Part shown: positions 1 to 9,175 of the stretch, piece after piece
Layout: each line of letters begins with the position of its first letter
Position numbering within the stretch: the first letter of the stretch is position 1
Assembly: GCF_000253295.1 (NCBI RefSeq)
Contig: NC_015717.1
Coordinates: 3,224,001-3,288,000, forward strand
Reading direction: 5' to 3'
Length of the DNA: 64,000 nt
Source of the DNA: Hyphomicrobium sp. MC1
GTDB taxonomy: Bacteria; Pseudomonadota; Alphaproteobacteria; Rhizobiales; Hyphomicrobiaceae
The notes under the pieces: model-generated
Database searches by the model: none
What the model saw: the letters and a program-made list of their open reading frames with translations, nothing else
What the model was told of the DNA's origin: nothing
Translations under genes and position numbers: made by a program

Positions 1-73
1 ACGTATATCCCCTTCATTCAGATAACTCAAAAGCGGCAGACTTTTGTGACCTGCGCATTCTTGATTGCGTCGT

Positions 74-1237
74 CTAATTCGCGGCCGCTGTGGCGCGACC
101 GATGAGCATTCCCACGTCTCGTGCGCTGACAAGATTCTCCGCCCGTTCGCCCTGCAATACGCGCGATATGTTTGTTAGAACGGCTCTGACTTCTTCGAGC
201 ATGTACTCCGGCTGCCCACCGGCCATATGTGGCGTCCAAATGATGTTATCGAGACCCAACAAGGGACAGTCGGGAGGTATCGGCTCGTAGCGATAGACAT
301 CCAGAGCTGCTCCAGCAATTTGTCCGATTTTAAGTGAATCGTAGAGCGCCTCTTCGTCAACGATCCCACCGCGCGCGGAATTGATTAAGTAGGCTCCTCG
401 CTTCATTTTCGAAAAGAAGCCCGCGTCCACATATCTCTCCGTCTCGGCGTTGTAAGGAAGATGCAGAGAAACAAAATCCGACTGCGCAAGCAGCTCGTCG
501 AGAGGCGCATAGGAAACGCCGCCGAGCGCTGCTTCTTCCTCTTTGCTCAAGGGGGTTCGTTTGAAGTAGAGGACGCGAAGACCGAGTTGACGGGCTCGAC
601 GGGCAACGAGACCAGAGTTTTCGCCGAGACCGACAAATCCGACAGTGCTGTTTTGAAGAAGTTTCAGACCGCGGATTCCAGCCCAATTAAATTTGTTGCG
701 AACCGGCTCCGTCGAGAAGCGCGGTTGCAGATGATGATCTCGCCGCGAAGCAACCGCTTGATGAGCCGGAAAGAGCCTGCGTGCCAAAGCGAGGATCAAG
801 GCGGTGATGTGATCGGAAGACGACTGGCTACTGACCCGGTTTAAGGTCGCTACGTTCAATCCAACCGTCTGCGCGAATGCGACATCGATGTTCCGACAAG
901 CATGACCAAACTGCTGAACCAGTCGCGTTCTTGGGCGGCACAGGTTGATTTGCTCAGCAGTCAATCGCGCGGTTTCGAGGACAAGAAAGTCAGCGAGCGG
1001 GAGTAGACGATCGAGTTGTTCCGCGTCGTTACAAACCGTGGTTTCAACTGAGCGCGGCAACCCTAGCTCATCGGCCATCAGCCCCAACGCCTCGAACGCG
1101 TCACCACAATCATCCCCGAAAAAATAGCGCAGAGTCTTTTCGCCTGCGGGCGTGAGTTTGCGCCGAAGCGCAACCTCCATAAGTCGAAATAAGGTGTCCT
1201 CCTCGGCGAAGACAACGTGGATGGGCGCATCATGCAT
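74..1237 (-). CDS. D-isomer-specific 2-hydroxyacid dehydrogenase family protein
   Basis: This 387-residue protein resembles NAD-dependent 2-hydroxyacid dehydrogenases of the SerA/phosphoglycerate dehydrogenase group, which interconvert 2-hydroxyacids and 2-oxoacids in the cytoplasm. A Rossmann motif (VGFVGLGENSG) lies near residue 200. The catalytic Arg sits in NSARGG, the Glu in the YRYEP region, and the His in TPHMAGG near the C-terminus. The length is slightly above the usual 310-340 because of an N-terminal stretch of about 60 residues. The start is an ATG with only a weak Shine-Dalgarno. It is transcribed away from the Rrf2 regulator at 1920. The substrate cannot be told from sequence. 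The family call is firm. Confidence 0.85.
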   Translation of the reverse strand: MHDAPIHVVFAEEDTLFRLMEVALRRKLTPAGEKTLRYFFGDDCGDAFEALGLMADELGLPRSVETTVCNDAEQLDRLLPLADFLVLETARLTAEQINLCRPRTRLVQQFGHACRNIDVAFAQTVGLNVATLNRVSSQSSSDHITALILALARRLFPAHQAVASRRDHHLQPRFSTEPVRNKFNWAGIRGLKLLQNSTVGFVGLGENSGLVARRARQLGLRVLYFKRTPLSKEEEAALGGVSYAPLDELLAQSDFVSLHLPYNAETERYVDAGFFSKMKRGAYLINSARGGIVDEEALYDSLKIGQIAGAALDVYRYEPIPPDCPLLGLDNIIWTPHMAGGQPEYMLEEVRAVLTNISRVLQGERAENLVSARDVGMLIGRATAAAN

Positions 1238-1919
1238 AGAATTTTGCCATTTCGTTCAGGTAAACCACAAAATTATGCGATCTCACGCCGCCGCCCGATG
1301 TTTTGCATTACGCCGCCCCGGAGAGCGTTTGCCAGCGCGATGTTATCGTGCCTCCAACGCTCTTCGACTGCTGGGCGATAAAGGTCGGTCATGAATTCAT
1401 TTCCCCGGCTTTGAAGCGGAATGCACCGCCCTACATGCAATGACTAAATCCCAGCCCTTCCCATGCAGGGTTAAATACTATATGTCTATAGAGAAACTAG
1501 TCAAATCGCGCTTATTGGATTCTAGCGAATTGCCTAGGGTTTCAGGAGCGAAGAAGACGTCCGATGTCGGAGGTATTACACCGTTATGACGATGACGACG
1601 GAGTCCATAGAATGTATCGAATGACTTTGTTGCGGCGTAATTTTTCTAATGAATAAGAGTGCAATCGGAACGGCGAGCCGCCCTCCCAATCGCAAGCACC
1701 AAAGCCGTACGAGCTCTGCGCTCTCGCCGCCGCCTGCAAGTTTGGAAGGAGGTTTTTTTACTCTGACAGTCGCCCTGCGCAGCCTCGCCCTTCCTGCAAA
1801 TCGGGTGGGCAAGTGGCCACCCGCATCGAAATGAGAAGTCAAATACATTTTTCTTCTATACTAAGAAGCAATTCTGTGTTTTCCCAAGCGCAACCTTCCA
1901 CATTAGCGACATCTGATTC
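1238..1919. other. Intergenic region between the dehydrogenase and the Rrf2 gene
   Basis: This 682-bp gap separates divergent genes and holds no convincing coding sequence. An AT-rich stretch at 1475-1500 carries a CTATAG element. Another at 1600-1620 (GAGTCCATAGAATGT) resembles part of the 26-bp motif found at 5671 and 10066. The region probably holds promoters for both flanking genes. A poly-T run at 1754-1760 is present, but I could not draw a clear hairpin for it. Confidence 0.5.
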
Positions 1920-2372
1920 ATGCTCACCAAAAAGGGAAAGTACGGGCTCAAAGCGCTGATCTATCTGTCGCGGCTCGCCCCGGGCGAAGTCGCACTAATC
2001 AACACCATCGCCGAGGCGGATGAGAGCCCGAAGAAATTCCTCGAAGCCATCCTAATTGACCTAAAGAAGGCTGGCTTCGTTCACAGCAAGAAGGGTAAGG
2101 GCGGGGGCTATCTGCTCGCCCGTCAGCCGGAAGAGATCCACGTCGGGCAAGTAATCAGAGCGCTAGACGGCCCCCTGGCTCCCATTGCTTGCGCTTCCTC
2201 AAATTTTTTTCAGAAGTGCGACGATTGCGTCGACGAAAAGACATGCGCTGTCCGCCTGACGATGCTCAACGTCCGTAATGCTATTTCCGACGTTCTCGAT
2301 CGCCAGACGCTTGCCGACCTTCGGGATATGCCTCGCCACCTGCGCAAAACACGCCGGGCGGCAGCCGGCTAA
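1920..2372 (+). CDS. Rrf2 family transcriptional regulator
   Basis: This is a 150-residue Rrf2/IscR-family DNA-binding regulator. The N-terminal winged helix-turn-helix starts with MLTKKGKYGLKAL and includes the wing motif KGKGGGYLLA. Cysteines 91, 100, 103 and 109 in the C-terminal half resemble the Fe-S ligand region of IscR, NsrR and RirA, so redox, iron or cysteine-status sensing is plausible. The spacing differs from IscR (C-x5-C-x7-H-x2-C type). It sits alone, convergent with the enoyl-CoA hydratase gene whose end it overlaps by 4 nt. It is a natural candidate to control the flanking sulfur-related genes, but that is inference. Confidence 0.85.
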   Translation: MLTKKGKYGLKALIYLSRLAPGEVALINTIAEADESPKKFLEAILIDLKKAGFVHSKKGKGGGYLLARQPEEIHVGQVIRALDGPLAPIACASSNFFQKCDDCVDEKTCAVRLTMLNVRNAISDVLDRQTLADLRDMPRHLRKTRRAAAG

Positions 2373-3070
2373 GGCTTGCCGGCTTCGATCCAGGTCACCA
2401 GACGTTCGATGCCAACCAATGCAGGATCTTCTTCGTTGATATCTGCCAGATCTTCATAAAAATGGTGAATCAACCGCAACGCTCCGGGAGGAAACGTCGT
2501 GAGTTCGGCAACAAGCCGTTCGCCTTCCGAAGCGAGGTCTTTAGCTGGAACAATCCGATTTAGCAGTCCAAGCCGAACGGCTTCATCCGCGGCGATGTCT
2601 CGGCCTGTATAGATAAGCTCCTTCGCAACCTTTGGTCCCACATAGTCTGAAAGATAAGTCACCACCACCAGCGGCGCCAAACCGTGTCGGATCTCGTTGA
2701 ATCCGAGAACCGCATTATCGGAGCCGATGGAAATATCCGACTGAAGCGCCAGTCCGGTGCCGAACGCCAGGCACCGCCCCTGCACAAGCGCAATGCTCAC
2801 GCCGGGAAACTGTCGGAGAAGGCTGTTGGCTTTGAGGATGAGCTTGAGATTATCCCTCCTGCTGATGCCTTCGAGCTTTTCTCCGTGATCCCGCCCGAGC
2901 GAAAAATCGTTGCCTGTCGCCTGAAGAACGAGAACTGCGGCACCGCTATTCCCCGCGGCCGCTAAGGCCGCGATGAAATCAAGCATCAATTGATAGGTGA
3001 ATTTGTTCCCGGTGTCCGGCGTATCAAGCGTAATTCGAGCGACGTTGTTCTTGAGTTCGTACCGTATCAT
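2369..3070 (-). CDS. Enoyl-CoA hydratase/isomerase family protein
   Basis: This 233-residue crotonase-fold protein begins with the typical MIRYELKNNVARITLDTPD strand. The oxyanion-hole region GRCLAFGTGLALQSDISI and the FNEIRHGL segment match the family. It is shorter than typical enoyl-CoA hydratases (about 260), and the catalytic glutamates are not obvious, so the reaction is open. Its start lies inside the 3' end of the upstream monooxygenase (47-nt overlap), so the two are probably translated from one transcript. It may process a carbon product released by the flavin monooxygenases, which is inference from context. Confidence 0.8.
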   Translation of the reverse strand: MIRYELKNNVARITLDTPDTGNKFTYQLMLDFIAALAAAGNSGAAVLVLQATGNDFSLGRDHGEKLEGISRRDNLKLILKANSLLRQFPGVSIALVQGRCLAFGTGLALQSDISIGSDNAVLGFNEIRHGLAPLVVVTYLSDYVGPKVAKELIYTGRDIAADEAVRLGLLNRIVPAKDLASEGERLVAELTTFPPGALRLIHHFYEDLADINEEDPALVGIERLVTWIEAGKP

Positions 3071-4364
3071 TTGACTTCTCTAGACCTAGGTTCTCTCGCA
3101 GCGTGGTGCCGCGATATTCTTTTTGAAAGACGCCACGCTTCTGCAGCAGCGGCACGACTTCGCCGACGAAGGCGCGAAGACCTGACGGATATTCATCGAT
3201 CATGACGTTGAATCCGTCCGCGGCGCCTGCACGATGCCAGCTCTCGATGAAATCGGCGACCTGTTCCGGCGTCCCAACGACCTGAGGATGTCCTCCGCCG
3301 TTGCGATAGAGGATCTCACGCACCGTCAGATTTCCGGACGTCGCGAGTTCGACGGCCGCGGCCTGAAAACCACGAGAGGAATTGAACCTGTCATTGGCTT
3401 TAATGCGGTCAATGGGAAGAGGCTTGTCTAAATCGAGTTCCGAAACGGCGACGCCGACCCGCGAAGCTAGTTTTCTGAGTTCGGCGTCGCCGGCGAGTTC
3501 GTCGAGGTCTTTCTTTCGCTTTTGAGCTTCTTCTTCGGTCCCCCCGATAATAGGCAAAAGACCGGGTAAGATTTTGAGGCTGTTTGGATCTCTCCCGAAA
3601 CCCTCGGCTCGTTGACGGAGATCATCGCGGAATGCGATTGCCGCCGGAAGTGTATTTTGGACCGCGAAAATGGCATCAGCGACCCGAGCCGCGAAGGTGC
3701 GTCCCTGCTCCGACGAACCCGCTTGAAAAAGTATCGGCCGCCCCTGTGGCGAACGCGGGAGCGTGCTTGGCCCGCGAACGGCGAAAAAGTTTCCATCATG
3801 ATTGACAGGGTGAACGCGAGCGCGATCAGCGAAGAGGCCGGAAGCCTTATCGCCAACGAGCGCGCCATCTTCCCATGAATCCCAGAGTGCCGTGACAATG
3901 TCGACGAACTCTTCCGCTCTCGCATAACGCTCCGCATGCGGCGGCAACGGCGCTTTGCTGAAGTTTGCAGCGACATCGGGAATGAACGTCGTCACGATGT
4001 TCCAAGCGGCGCGACCACGGCTTAAATGGTCAAGTGATGCGATCCGGCGAGCGAGGTTGTATGGCTCGCTATAGGACGTCGTTGCCGTCGCCACGAGACC
4101 TACATGCTTCGTAACCGCAGCGAGCGCACCGAGAACCGTGGTAGGATCCATGGCGCCGAGATTGGGCCTTTCGAAATTCTCCTCGCTTACCGCCAGCGTA
4201 TCTGCGAGGAAAATCGCGTGCAGACGACCATCCTCGGCCAATCGGGCAATCTCGCGATAAAAATCCAGGTCGACATATGAGGTCGGACTTTCAGGACGGT
4301 GGCGCCATGCTCCGAGGTGCATACCCACACCTAAGACTGCAGCGTTGAGGATGAGGTCACTCAT
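3024..4364 (-). CDS. LLM class flavin-dependent monooxygenase, NtaA/SnaA/DszA type
   Basis: This 446-residue protein is a bacterial luciferase-like TIM-barrel monooxygenase of the NtaA/SnaA/DszA/SoxA group. These enzymes use FMNH2 supplied by a separate reductase to oxidise substrates such as nitrilotriacetate or dibenzothiophene sulfone. Landmarks are the N-terminal LGAWRHRPESP strand, ARRIASLDHLSRGRAAWNIVT, and FQAGSSEQGRTFAARVADAIF. It overlaps the upstream SfnG-like gene by 4 nt (ATGA) and the downstream hydratase by 47 nt, giving a three-gene operon. It has a paralogue at 21670. The substrate is unknown; an organosulfur compound fits the neighbourhood. Confidence 0.88.
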   Translation of the reverse strand: MSDLILNAAVLGVGMHLGAWRHRPESPTSYVDLDFYREIARLAEDGRLHAIFLADTLAVSEENFERPNLGAMDPTTVLGALAAVTKHVGLVATATTSYSEPYNLARRIASLDHLSRGRAAWNIVTTFIPDVAANFSKAPLPPHAERYARAEEFVDIVTALWDSWEDGALVGDKASGLFADRARVHPVNHDGNFFAVRGPSTLPRSPQGRPILFQAGSSEQGRTFAARVADAIFAVQNTLPAAIAFRDDLRQRAEGFGRDPNSLKILPGLLPIIGGTEEEAQKRKKDLDELAGDAELRKLASRVGVAVSELDLDKPLPIDRIKANDRFNSSRGFQAAAVELATSGNLTVREILYRNGGGHPQVVGTPEQVADFIESWHRAGAADGFNVMIDEYPSGLRAFVGEVVPLLQKRGVFQKEYRGTTLRENLGLEKSNDTVRTQEQRRSNYA

Positions 4365-5545
4365 GATAGCACCTTTCGCAGGCCGAGTTTTTCCAGTCGT
4401 GGAAGGACTGCCTCGGCGAAAAAGTCGAGGTCGGGTCCATAGTCATAGAAACCGATTTGGATGCCATCGATGCCAGCCTGATGGAGTTGGACTATCGCGT
4501 TGGCAACATCGTCCGGATCGCCGATGATCTGGATGTGGCCACCCAAAACGCGATCGGCCGGTACATGCTTCGGCCAACCATGTGCATCGCCTTTGGTATG
4601 GCGATTGGTGTATGCGGCGATCGATTCGAGATCGGCTTCCGCTACAATCGCATCGCGATAGGCATAGGCTTCCTCGCGCGTTTTCTTACAGACGATCATC
4701 GGAAAAATGATAACCTTTCCAGTTCGTCCCGTTTGGATGTACGCCTGCTTGATCTGTTTCACATGATCGGGAAGCGCGGCAATGGCATTCTCGAAGACCG
4801 CGCCGGCAGGGCTCGATGTGAATACAATGTCCGCGTGGCGCGCGGCGTAAGCAAAGCCCGCCGTGGACGCACTCGCCGAGACCAGTATGGGCCTGCCATA
4901 GTGCGGGCGCGGAGAGACATAAGCGCCGTCCAGATGGTAATAGTCGCCATCGAACGTCAGATTTTCCTTACCTGCCCATAGGTCTTCCATAATCGAGGTG
5001 AATTCATCGGCCTGGTCGTACCGCTTGTCATGATCGATGCGGTTCATGCCAAACATCAGCGGTTCTTTCGCATCGTATCCAGTGACGATATTCAGGCCAA
5101 AACGGCCACCCATGATGTGGTCGGCCGTGGCCGCGAACCGTGCGAGATGCAAAGGATGCCAGTTGCCGTAAAGGACATGGACGGTAGAAATCGTGACGAT
5201 CGATTTCGTGAGCGCACCGAGCGCCACGGTCGAAATAAAGGGATCGAGAAAGTTTTCGCGGTATTTGATTTCGCCGCCAAAGCCACCTTTCGGTACCCAT
5301 TGCTGAAGCCCGAAGACAAAATCGAACCCGTAGTTCTCGGCCGTCAAAGTCAGCTGTTTGTTGTACTCAAAGTCCCATCGTGTGCTGCGCCCAAGCTTCG
5401 ACTGTGAAAAACCGCCGGTCTGGGTCGGAAGAAACAGCCCAATCATCATTGGCTGGGCGGCAATCCGTGACAAAGGGCTGTCCGAGAAACCGGACGGTGA
5501 GACACCGCGGTTGAGCTTCGTGCTTTCGATCGTTTGGGTGGTCAT
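4361..5545 (-). CDS. LLM class flavin-dependent monooxygenase, SfnG-like
   Basis: This 394-residue luciferase-like monooxygenase resembles dimethylsulfone monooxygenase SfnG in its opening (MMIGLFLPTQTGGFS), the FGLQQWVPKGGFGG segment, and GRFGLNIVTGYDAKE. SfnG uses FMNH2 and oxygen to convert dimethylsulfone to methanesulfinate in sulfur-starved cells. It is the first gene of an operon with the NtaA-like monooxygenase and the hydratase. The upstream intergenic region carries the 26-bp motif at 5671. No flavin reductase gene is adjacent. The LLM family is certain; SfnG specificity is an inference from sequence resemblance. Confidence 0.85.
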   Translation of the reverse strand: MTTQTIESTKLNRGVSPSGFSDSPLSRIAAQPMMIGLFLPTQTGGFSQSKLGRSTRWDFEYNKQLTLTAENYGFDFVFGLQQWVPKGGFGGEIKYRENFLDPFISTVALGALTKSIVTISTVHVLYGNWHPLHLARFAATADHIMGGRFGLNIVTGYDAKEPLMFGMNRIDHDKRYDQADEFTSIMEDLWAGKENLTFDGDYYHLDGAYVSPRPHYGRPILVSASASTAGFAYAARHADIVFTSSPAGAVFENAIAALPDHVKQIKQAYIQTGRTGKVIIFPMIVCKKTREEAYAYRDAIVAEADLESIAAYTNRHTKGDAHGWPKHVPADRVLGGHIQIIGDPDDVANAIVQLHQAGIDGIQIGFYDYGPDLDFFAEAVLPRLEKLGLRKVLS

Positions 5546-5670
5546 TAGTGGCCTGTTGTTAGTCGCTCAGGGCGAGCTCTGCCTTTGACGAAAGTCTCCT
5601 ATCCCAGACAGCGAACGGGAGGCTCCCGAACAACTGACTGAATGGCGATCAAAAAGCGAAGCACCATTAG

Positions 5671-5696
5671 TCTATAATTTCGATGGAGTCTATTGA
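5671..5696 (+). promoter_or_regulatory. Candidate operator, 26-bp motif copy 1
   Basis: The motif begins TCTATAA and ends GAGTCTATTGA. It lies between the divergent SfnG-like gene (starts 5545) and DapA-family gene (starts 5782). It matches the reverse complement of 10066-10091 at 21 of 26 positions by hand count. A regulator binding site is likely; the nearby Rrf2 protein is one candidate, a LysR protein another. Confidence 0.5.
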
Positions 5697-5781
5697 TGTA
5701 GCGCATTGACGATGATATCGGCAACGCTGAGACGCGTGTAAAGACAGACCACTGGCAACATCGCGGAGGTGAACGTTCCAA

Positions 5782-6705
5782 ATGCCTGACTTTAATCTTC
5801 GTCGGCCGAGCATACTTGTCCCGCCACTAACGCCTTTCACCGCGAAATTAAAAATTGACTATATTGCCCTGAAAAACGGCATTGATGCCGTGGTTGAACG
5901 AAGCAAGCCAGCGCTAATTATCGCTGCGGGTGTCGAGGCGCAGGAATATCAATTCTTGCAGTTCAAAGAGCGGCTGGATCTCATACGCGCGACTATAGAT
6001 GCGACTGACGGACGCGCTCCGGTTGCCGTTGGCATTTCACATCCCTCTTTCAAAATCGCGATCGAACTTGCCCATTTTGCTGAGAAGCATGGTGCGAGCG
6101 CAGTGCAGCTATTAGCGCCGCAGAAGCCAACAGGTGGCGCTCCAACCACATCCGAACTCGTTCGCTATTTTGAATCGATCGGCCGCGAAACGCGGCTGCC
6201 CTTTGTGCTCTATTTAAATGCAGGACCGGGCGCGGATGTCTCGATTCCTGCGACGGTCGAACTCGCAAAGCTCGACCACATCAAATACATCAAAGAGAGC
6301 TCGCGCGATCTTTCCCGCGTTTCGCGGCTGATTACGGAAATCGAGCTTGCGGGACATGCACGTTACTTCACCACTATGCAGATGCTGCTGATTACCCTTC
6401 AACTTGGCGGCGCCGGCGTGACGCTCCCACCTCCGGCATCAGAAATCGCCAACCTCATCATTGATGCTTATGAGGCGGGAAACTTGCCACGCGCGATCGA
6501 GCTCCAACAAGTCTTTGCGACATATCCATCGCGTTGGATGTCATACGGTTTGGCCGCCGTGATGAAAGCATCGGCCGAATATCTCGGCGTTCCGGTCGGT
6601 CAGCCTTATCCGCCCTATAATGCGGTTCAGGGCGCCGATCTGGAGGAGCTGCAAAGATTTCTCGCGACCCATTTCGAGTCGCTCGAAAGTCGCGCACATG
6701 CCTGA
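5782..6705 (+). CDS. Dihydrodipicolinate synthase (DapA/NanA) family protein
   Basis: This 307-residue class I aldolase-type TIM barrel has the Schiff-base lysine in KYIKESSRD near residue 170 and a preceding Tyr in FVLYLNAGPG. The usual YNxPxxT motif is altered to YLNAGPGAD, which argues against genuine lysine biosynthesis and for a catabolic 2-keto-acid aldolase or lyase. A strong GGAGGTGA Shine-Dalgarno precedes the ATG. It is divergent from the monooxygenase operon and shares its regulatory region, so co-regulation with sulfur scavenging is plausible. The exact substrate is unknown. Confidence 0.82.
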   Translation: MPDFNLRRPSILVPPLTPFTAKLKIDYIALKNGIDAVVERSKPALIIAAGVEAQEYQFLQFKERLDLIRATIDATDGRAPVAVGISHPSFKIAIELAHFAEKHGASAVQLLAPQKPTGGAPTTSELVRYFESIGRETRLPFVLYLNAGPGADVSIPATVELAKLDHIKYIKESSRDLSRVSRLITEIELAGHARYFTTMQMLLITLQLGGAGVTLPPPASEIANLIIDAYEAGNLPRAIELQQVFATYPSRWMSYGLAAVMKASAEYLGVPVGQPYPPYNAVQGADLEELQRFLATHFESLESRAHA

Positions 6706-6777
6706 AGCTCTCTTTGCCGGCGAGCCTTTTCTCCCTTGAATGGCGTGTAGCACCATCAGTGTCGACGAATGCTACCT

Positions 6778-7971
6778 TCAATCAATGAGAAAAAATAACA
6801 ATAACAGCAAAACACATATCGTACCGCCGGTCACCGTCGTCAGGGTCCAACCGCCGGCGTCATTTGTCAGAGTGGCGAGAAGCGACCCAATCGCTCCTCC
6901 GATAAAATTTATCGTCATGAAAATCGCATTGGCGCGACCGCGAAAGTTTTGAGGCCCCGAGAAAACAATTCGTTGACTCGTGATTTGATTTGTCTGCACC
7001 GCGGCATCGAAAGCGATTGTCAGGACTACAAGCGCCGCCAGCCAATGGAAATGGGAAACCCAGCCGGCTCCATAACTCGTGACCGCGAGAGTTAGAATAG
7101 CCCCGATGGTCAAAGCGCGCGTCATGCCGCGATCAGCTAATCGCCCCGTGACTGGCGCCGCGAGGGCGCCTCCGGCACCTGCAAGCGCAAATAACGCGAT
7201 TCCCTGTTCGCTCAATCCAAACTCATGCGCGAGCATGATAGGCGCAGCAGTCCAGAACAGATTGAAGACGCAGAATATCAAAGATTGATAGAGCGAGCGC
7301 TTTCGCAGGGTCGGCATTTCATTAAATAATCCAACCGTTGATCGCAGAATTCGGAAGTAGTGCTCACCTTCCGGCGGCTGGCGGCTCGGCATAAGACGAA
7401 AGAGGGCGAAGCCGATACCCACCATCAAAAAGGCAGACCACAGGAAAACCGCTCGCCAGCCAAAGTGAGCCGAGATCATCAGCGCGACAGGCCGAGCAAG
7501 CATGATTCCGGCCAGGAGTCCGGCCATGACATTGCCAACAATGCGACCGCGTTTCGCGTCCGGGACGAAATGGGAAATAAACGGAACAAGAATTTGGACG
7601 CTTGTCGAGCACAAGCCGATGAAGAACGATGCCAAGAAAAATGATAAAGAAGATTTCGCCGTCGCAGCCCAAATGAGCGCGAAGGTCGTAAGCGTTAGGT
7701 TGACCAGAACCAGCCGTCTGTTTTCGACGAGGTCCGCAAGCGAAACGAGAAAAAAGAGGCCCACGCCATAACCAATCTGAGTGATACCTGTCAGAGATCC
7801 CGCAAGATACGCAGGAATTTCGAATTCTCGTCCGATAAGGTCTATCAGCGGCTGGGCATAATAGATATTTGCGACGAGCGCACCGGTCGCAACGGCAATG
7901 CAGGTGACGAGCGCAGTTGAGGGCTCGTTATGCGAAGCAGCCAAATTCTGGACGCTCAATGCAATGCCCAA
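6778..7971 (-). CDS. MFS transporter
   Basis: This 397-residue major facilitator has about twelve hydrophobic segments. It resembles the YnfM/YgaY-like drug-efflux or uptake group (ANIYYAQPLIDLIGREF near the first helix, and the DAKRGRIVGNVMAG loop). The loop between helices 2 and 3 reads SLADLVENRRLVL, close to the classic MFS motif. It is convergent with the DapA-family gene and alone on its strand. The substrate cannot be assigned. Confidence 0.88.
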   Translation of the reverse strand: MGIALSVQNLAASHNEPSTALVTCIAVATGALVANIYYAQPLIDLIGREFEIPAYLAGSLTGITQIGYGVGLFFLVSLADLVENRRLVLVNLTLTTFALIWAATAKSSLSFFLASFFIGLCSTSVQILVPFISHFVPDAKRGRIVGNVMAGLLAGIMLARPVALMISAHFGWRAVFLWSAFLMVGIGFALFRLMPSRQPPEGEHYFRILRSTVGLFNEMPTLRKRSLYQSLIFCVFNLFWTAAPIMLAHEFGLSEQGIALFALAGAGGALAAPVTGRLADRGMTRALTIGAILTLAVTSYGAGWVSHFHWLAALVVLTIAFDAAVQTNQITSQRIVFSGPQNFRGRANAIFMTINFIGGAIGSLLATLTNDAGGWTLTTVTGGTICVLLLLLFFLID

Positions 7972-8201
7972 ATCATTAAAGCGTCTTCTTTACTTCAATT
8001 GGTTTCTGAGGGTGTTTAGAAGAGATTTTTCAGCGCCCGTCTTTACACGGCTATTGCCTGACTAAAATGAAGAGCCTCGACATTCGATCAGCTCTCAATG
8101 TCCTGGCGCGACACCTGTCGGCCTGAAAATTTCTTGGACGAATATTAGGTCAGGTCCATGCTATTCGACCTGACCAATATTCAGACGCTCTATTTCAGCT
8201 A

Positions 8202-9080
8202 TCACTTCAGCGCAGTTTGCTCGACATCGGGCGGTGTCGGTTTCCAGATCGGGAAGGTCAAGCGCGCCCAAATGTGCGTATCGTTCCTCGAATAGTTCGT
8301 AGCGCCGCCCTGCTCGACCGCGCGAGTAAGTTCAAGCAGAAGCTTAGACCCGCCAAAATCGTATCCAACCATGCCGCCGACGCCGACGATGTGGCCCTGG
8401 CCGACAGCAGCGTTGGTGACGGTCTCTTCCAAATCCCATGCACCGTAACCCACCGCGCCGACCTGCCATTTGCCGAAGGCGTGAGCAACCGTCCAGTCAA
8501 CGTTGAAATAGTTCGGCTGGCGCCGCCCTGCATCATCCGCCGTGGTTACGCCATAGATCGTATTTGCAGAAACGATCCAGCCATCCTTAAGATAACTGAA
8601 CGCAACGCGCGTCTCGGCCGCCCATCCGCTCGTTTGGCCAGCAGTTGTAAAGGAAACATCGCTGTCAAACGGAAAGTAGACGCCTTCGCCAACCGAGACA
8701 AAGAAACCTTGGCCCAGATTCCATGACAAGCTCGCCGGAATGAGCAATGGGCTGAAAATACCGGAGACGGTCTTTGACGTCTTCTTATTTTGGACTTGAA
8801 GAACCTCGGGGATCAGAATAGCCGAATATGAGGCTCCAAGGAAATTCCATCCTGTAGACCATGTGAAAGTTGGCACCTCGGCCGTGATGCTTTTATCTGG
8901 ACCGTCGCCATAATGCGTAAGGTTGGATACGTACAATCCGGGAGCGGCGGCGGCCCCGAGAGGTACGCCCATCGTGACGCCGGGAGGCGTCCATGAAACT
9001 GCGGCCGCTGGACTTACAGCACCCGACAGTATTGCCAAGCCAAGTACTCCAGTGCGAATTCCATTGTAGTTGTTCGTCAT
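8202..9080 (-). CDS. SphA/MetA-type outer-membrane protein
   Basis: This protein of about 292 residues has a cleavable signal peptide (hydrophobic run ending AVSPAAAVSW), followed by alternating aromatic beta strands typical of the transporter family described as the MetA pathway of phenol degradation (PF13557). Members are outer-membrane barrels often linked to uptake of hydrophobic compounds. I chose the ATG at 9080 because GGGGATAACG precedes it; a longer reading from a GTG at 9107 lacks a ribosome site. It sits 95 nt downstream of the GlcG-like gene, possibly in the same transcript. The ligand is unknown. Confidence 0.75.
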   Translation of the reverse strand: MTNNYNGIRTGVLGLAILSGAVSPAAAVSWTPPGVTMGVPLGAAAAPGLYVSNLTHYGDGPDKSITAEVPTFTWSTGWNFLGASYSAILIPEVLQVQNKKTSKTVSGIFSPLLIPASLSWNLGQGFFVSVGEGVYFPFDSDVSFTTAGQTSGWAAETRVAFSYLKDGWIVSANTIYGVTTADDAGRRQPNYFNVDWTVAHAFGKWQVGAVGYGAWDLEETVTNAAVGQGHIVGVGGMVGYDFGGSKLLLELTRAVEQGGATNYSRNDTHIWARLTFPIWKPTPPDVEQTALK

Positions 9081-9175
9081 CGTTATCCCCCAATTGGAGT
9101 GATTCACAGCGCCGTCCCCACAAGGGCGGAATCCAGCTCGTCAGTTTTCCGTAGGTTGACTGTGCGTGAACGTTT

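Noticed and set aside
1576..1848. Minus-strand frame of 90 codons upstream of the Rrf2 gene
   Set aside because: No ribosome site, no domain and atypical residue make-up; it is more likely intergenic DNA.
5782..6705. Lysine-biosynthesis dapA
   Set aside because: The conserved YNxPxxT region is altered and the context is catabolic, so only family membership is stated.
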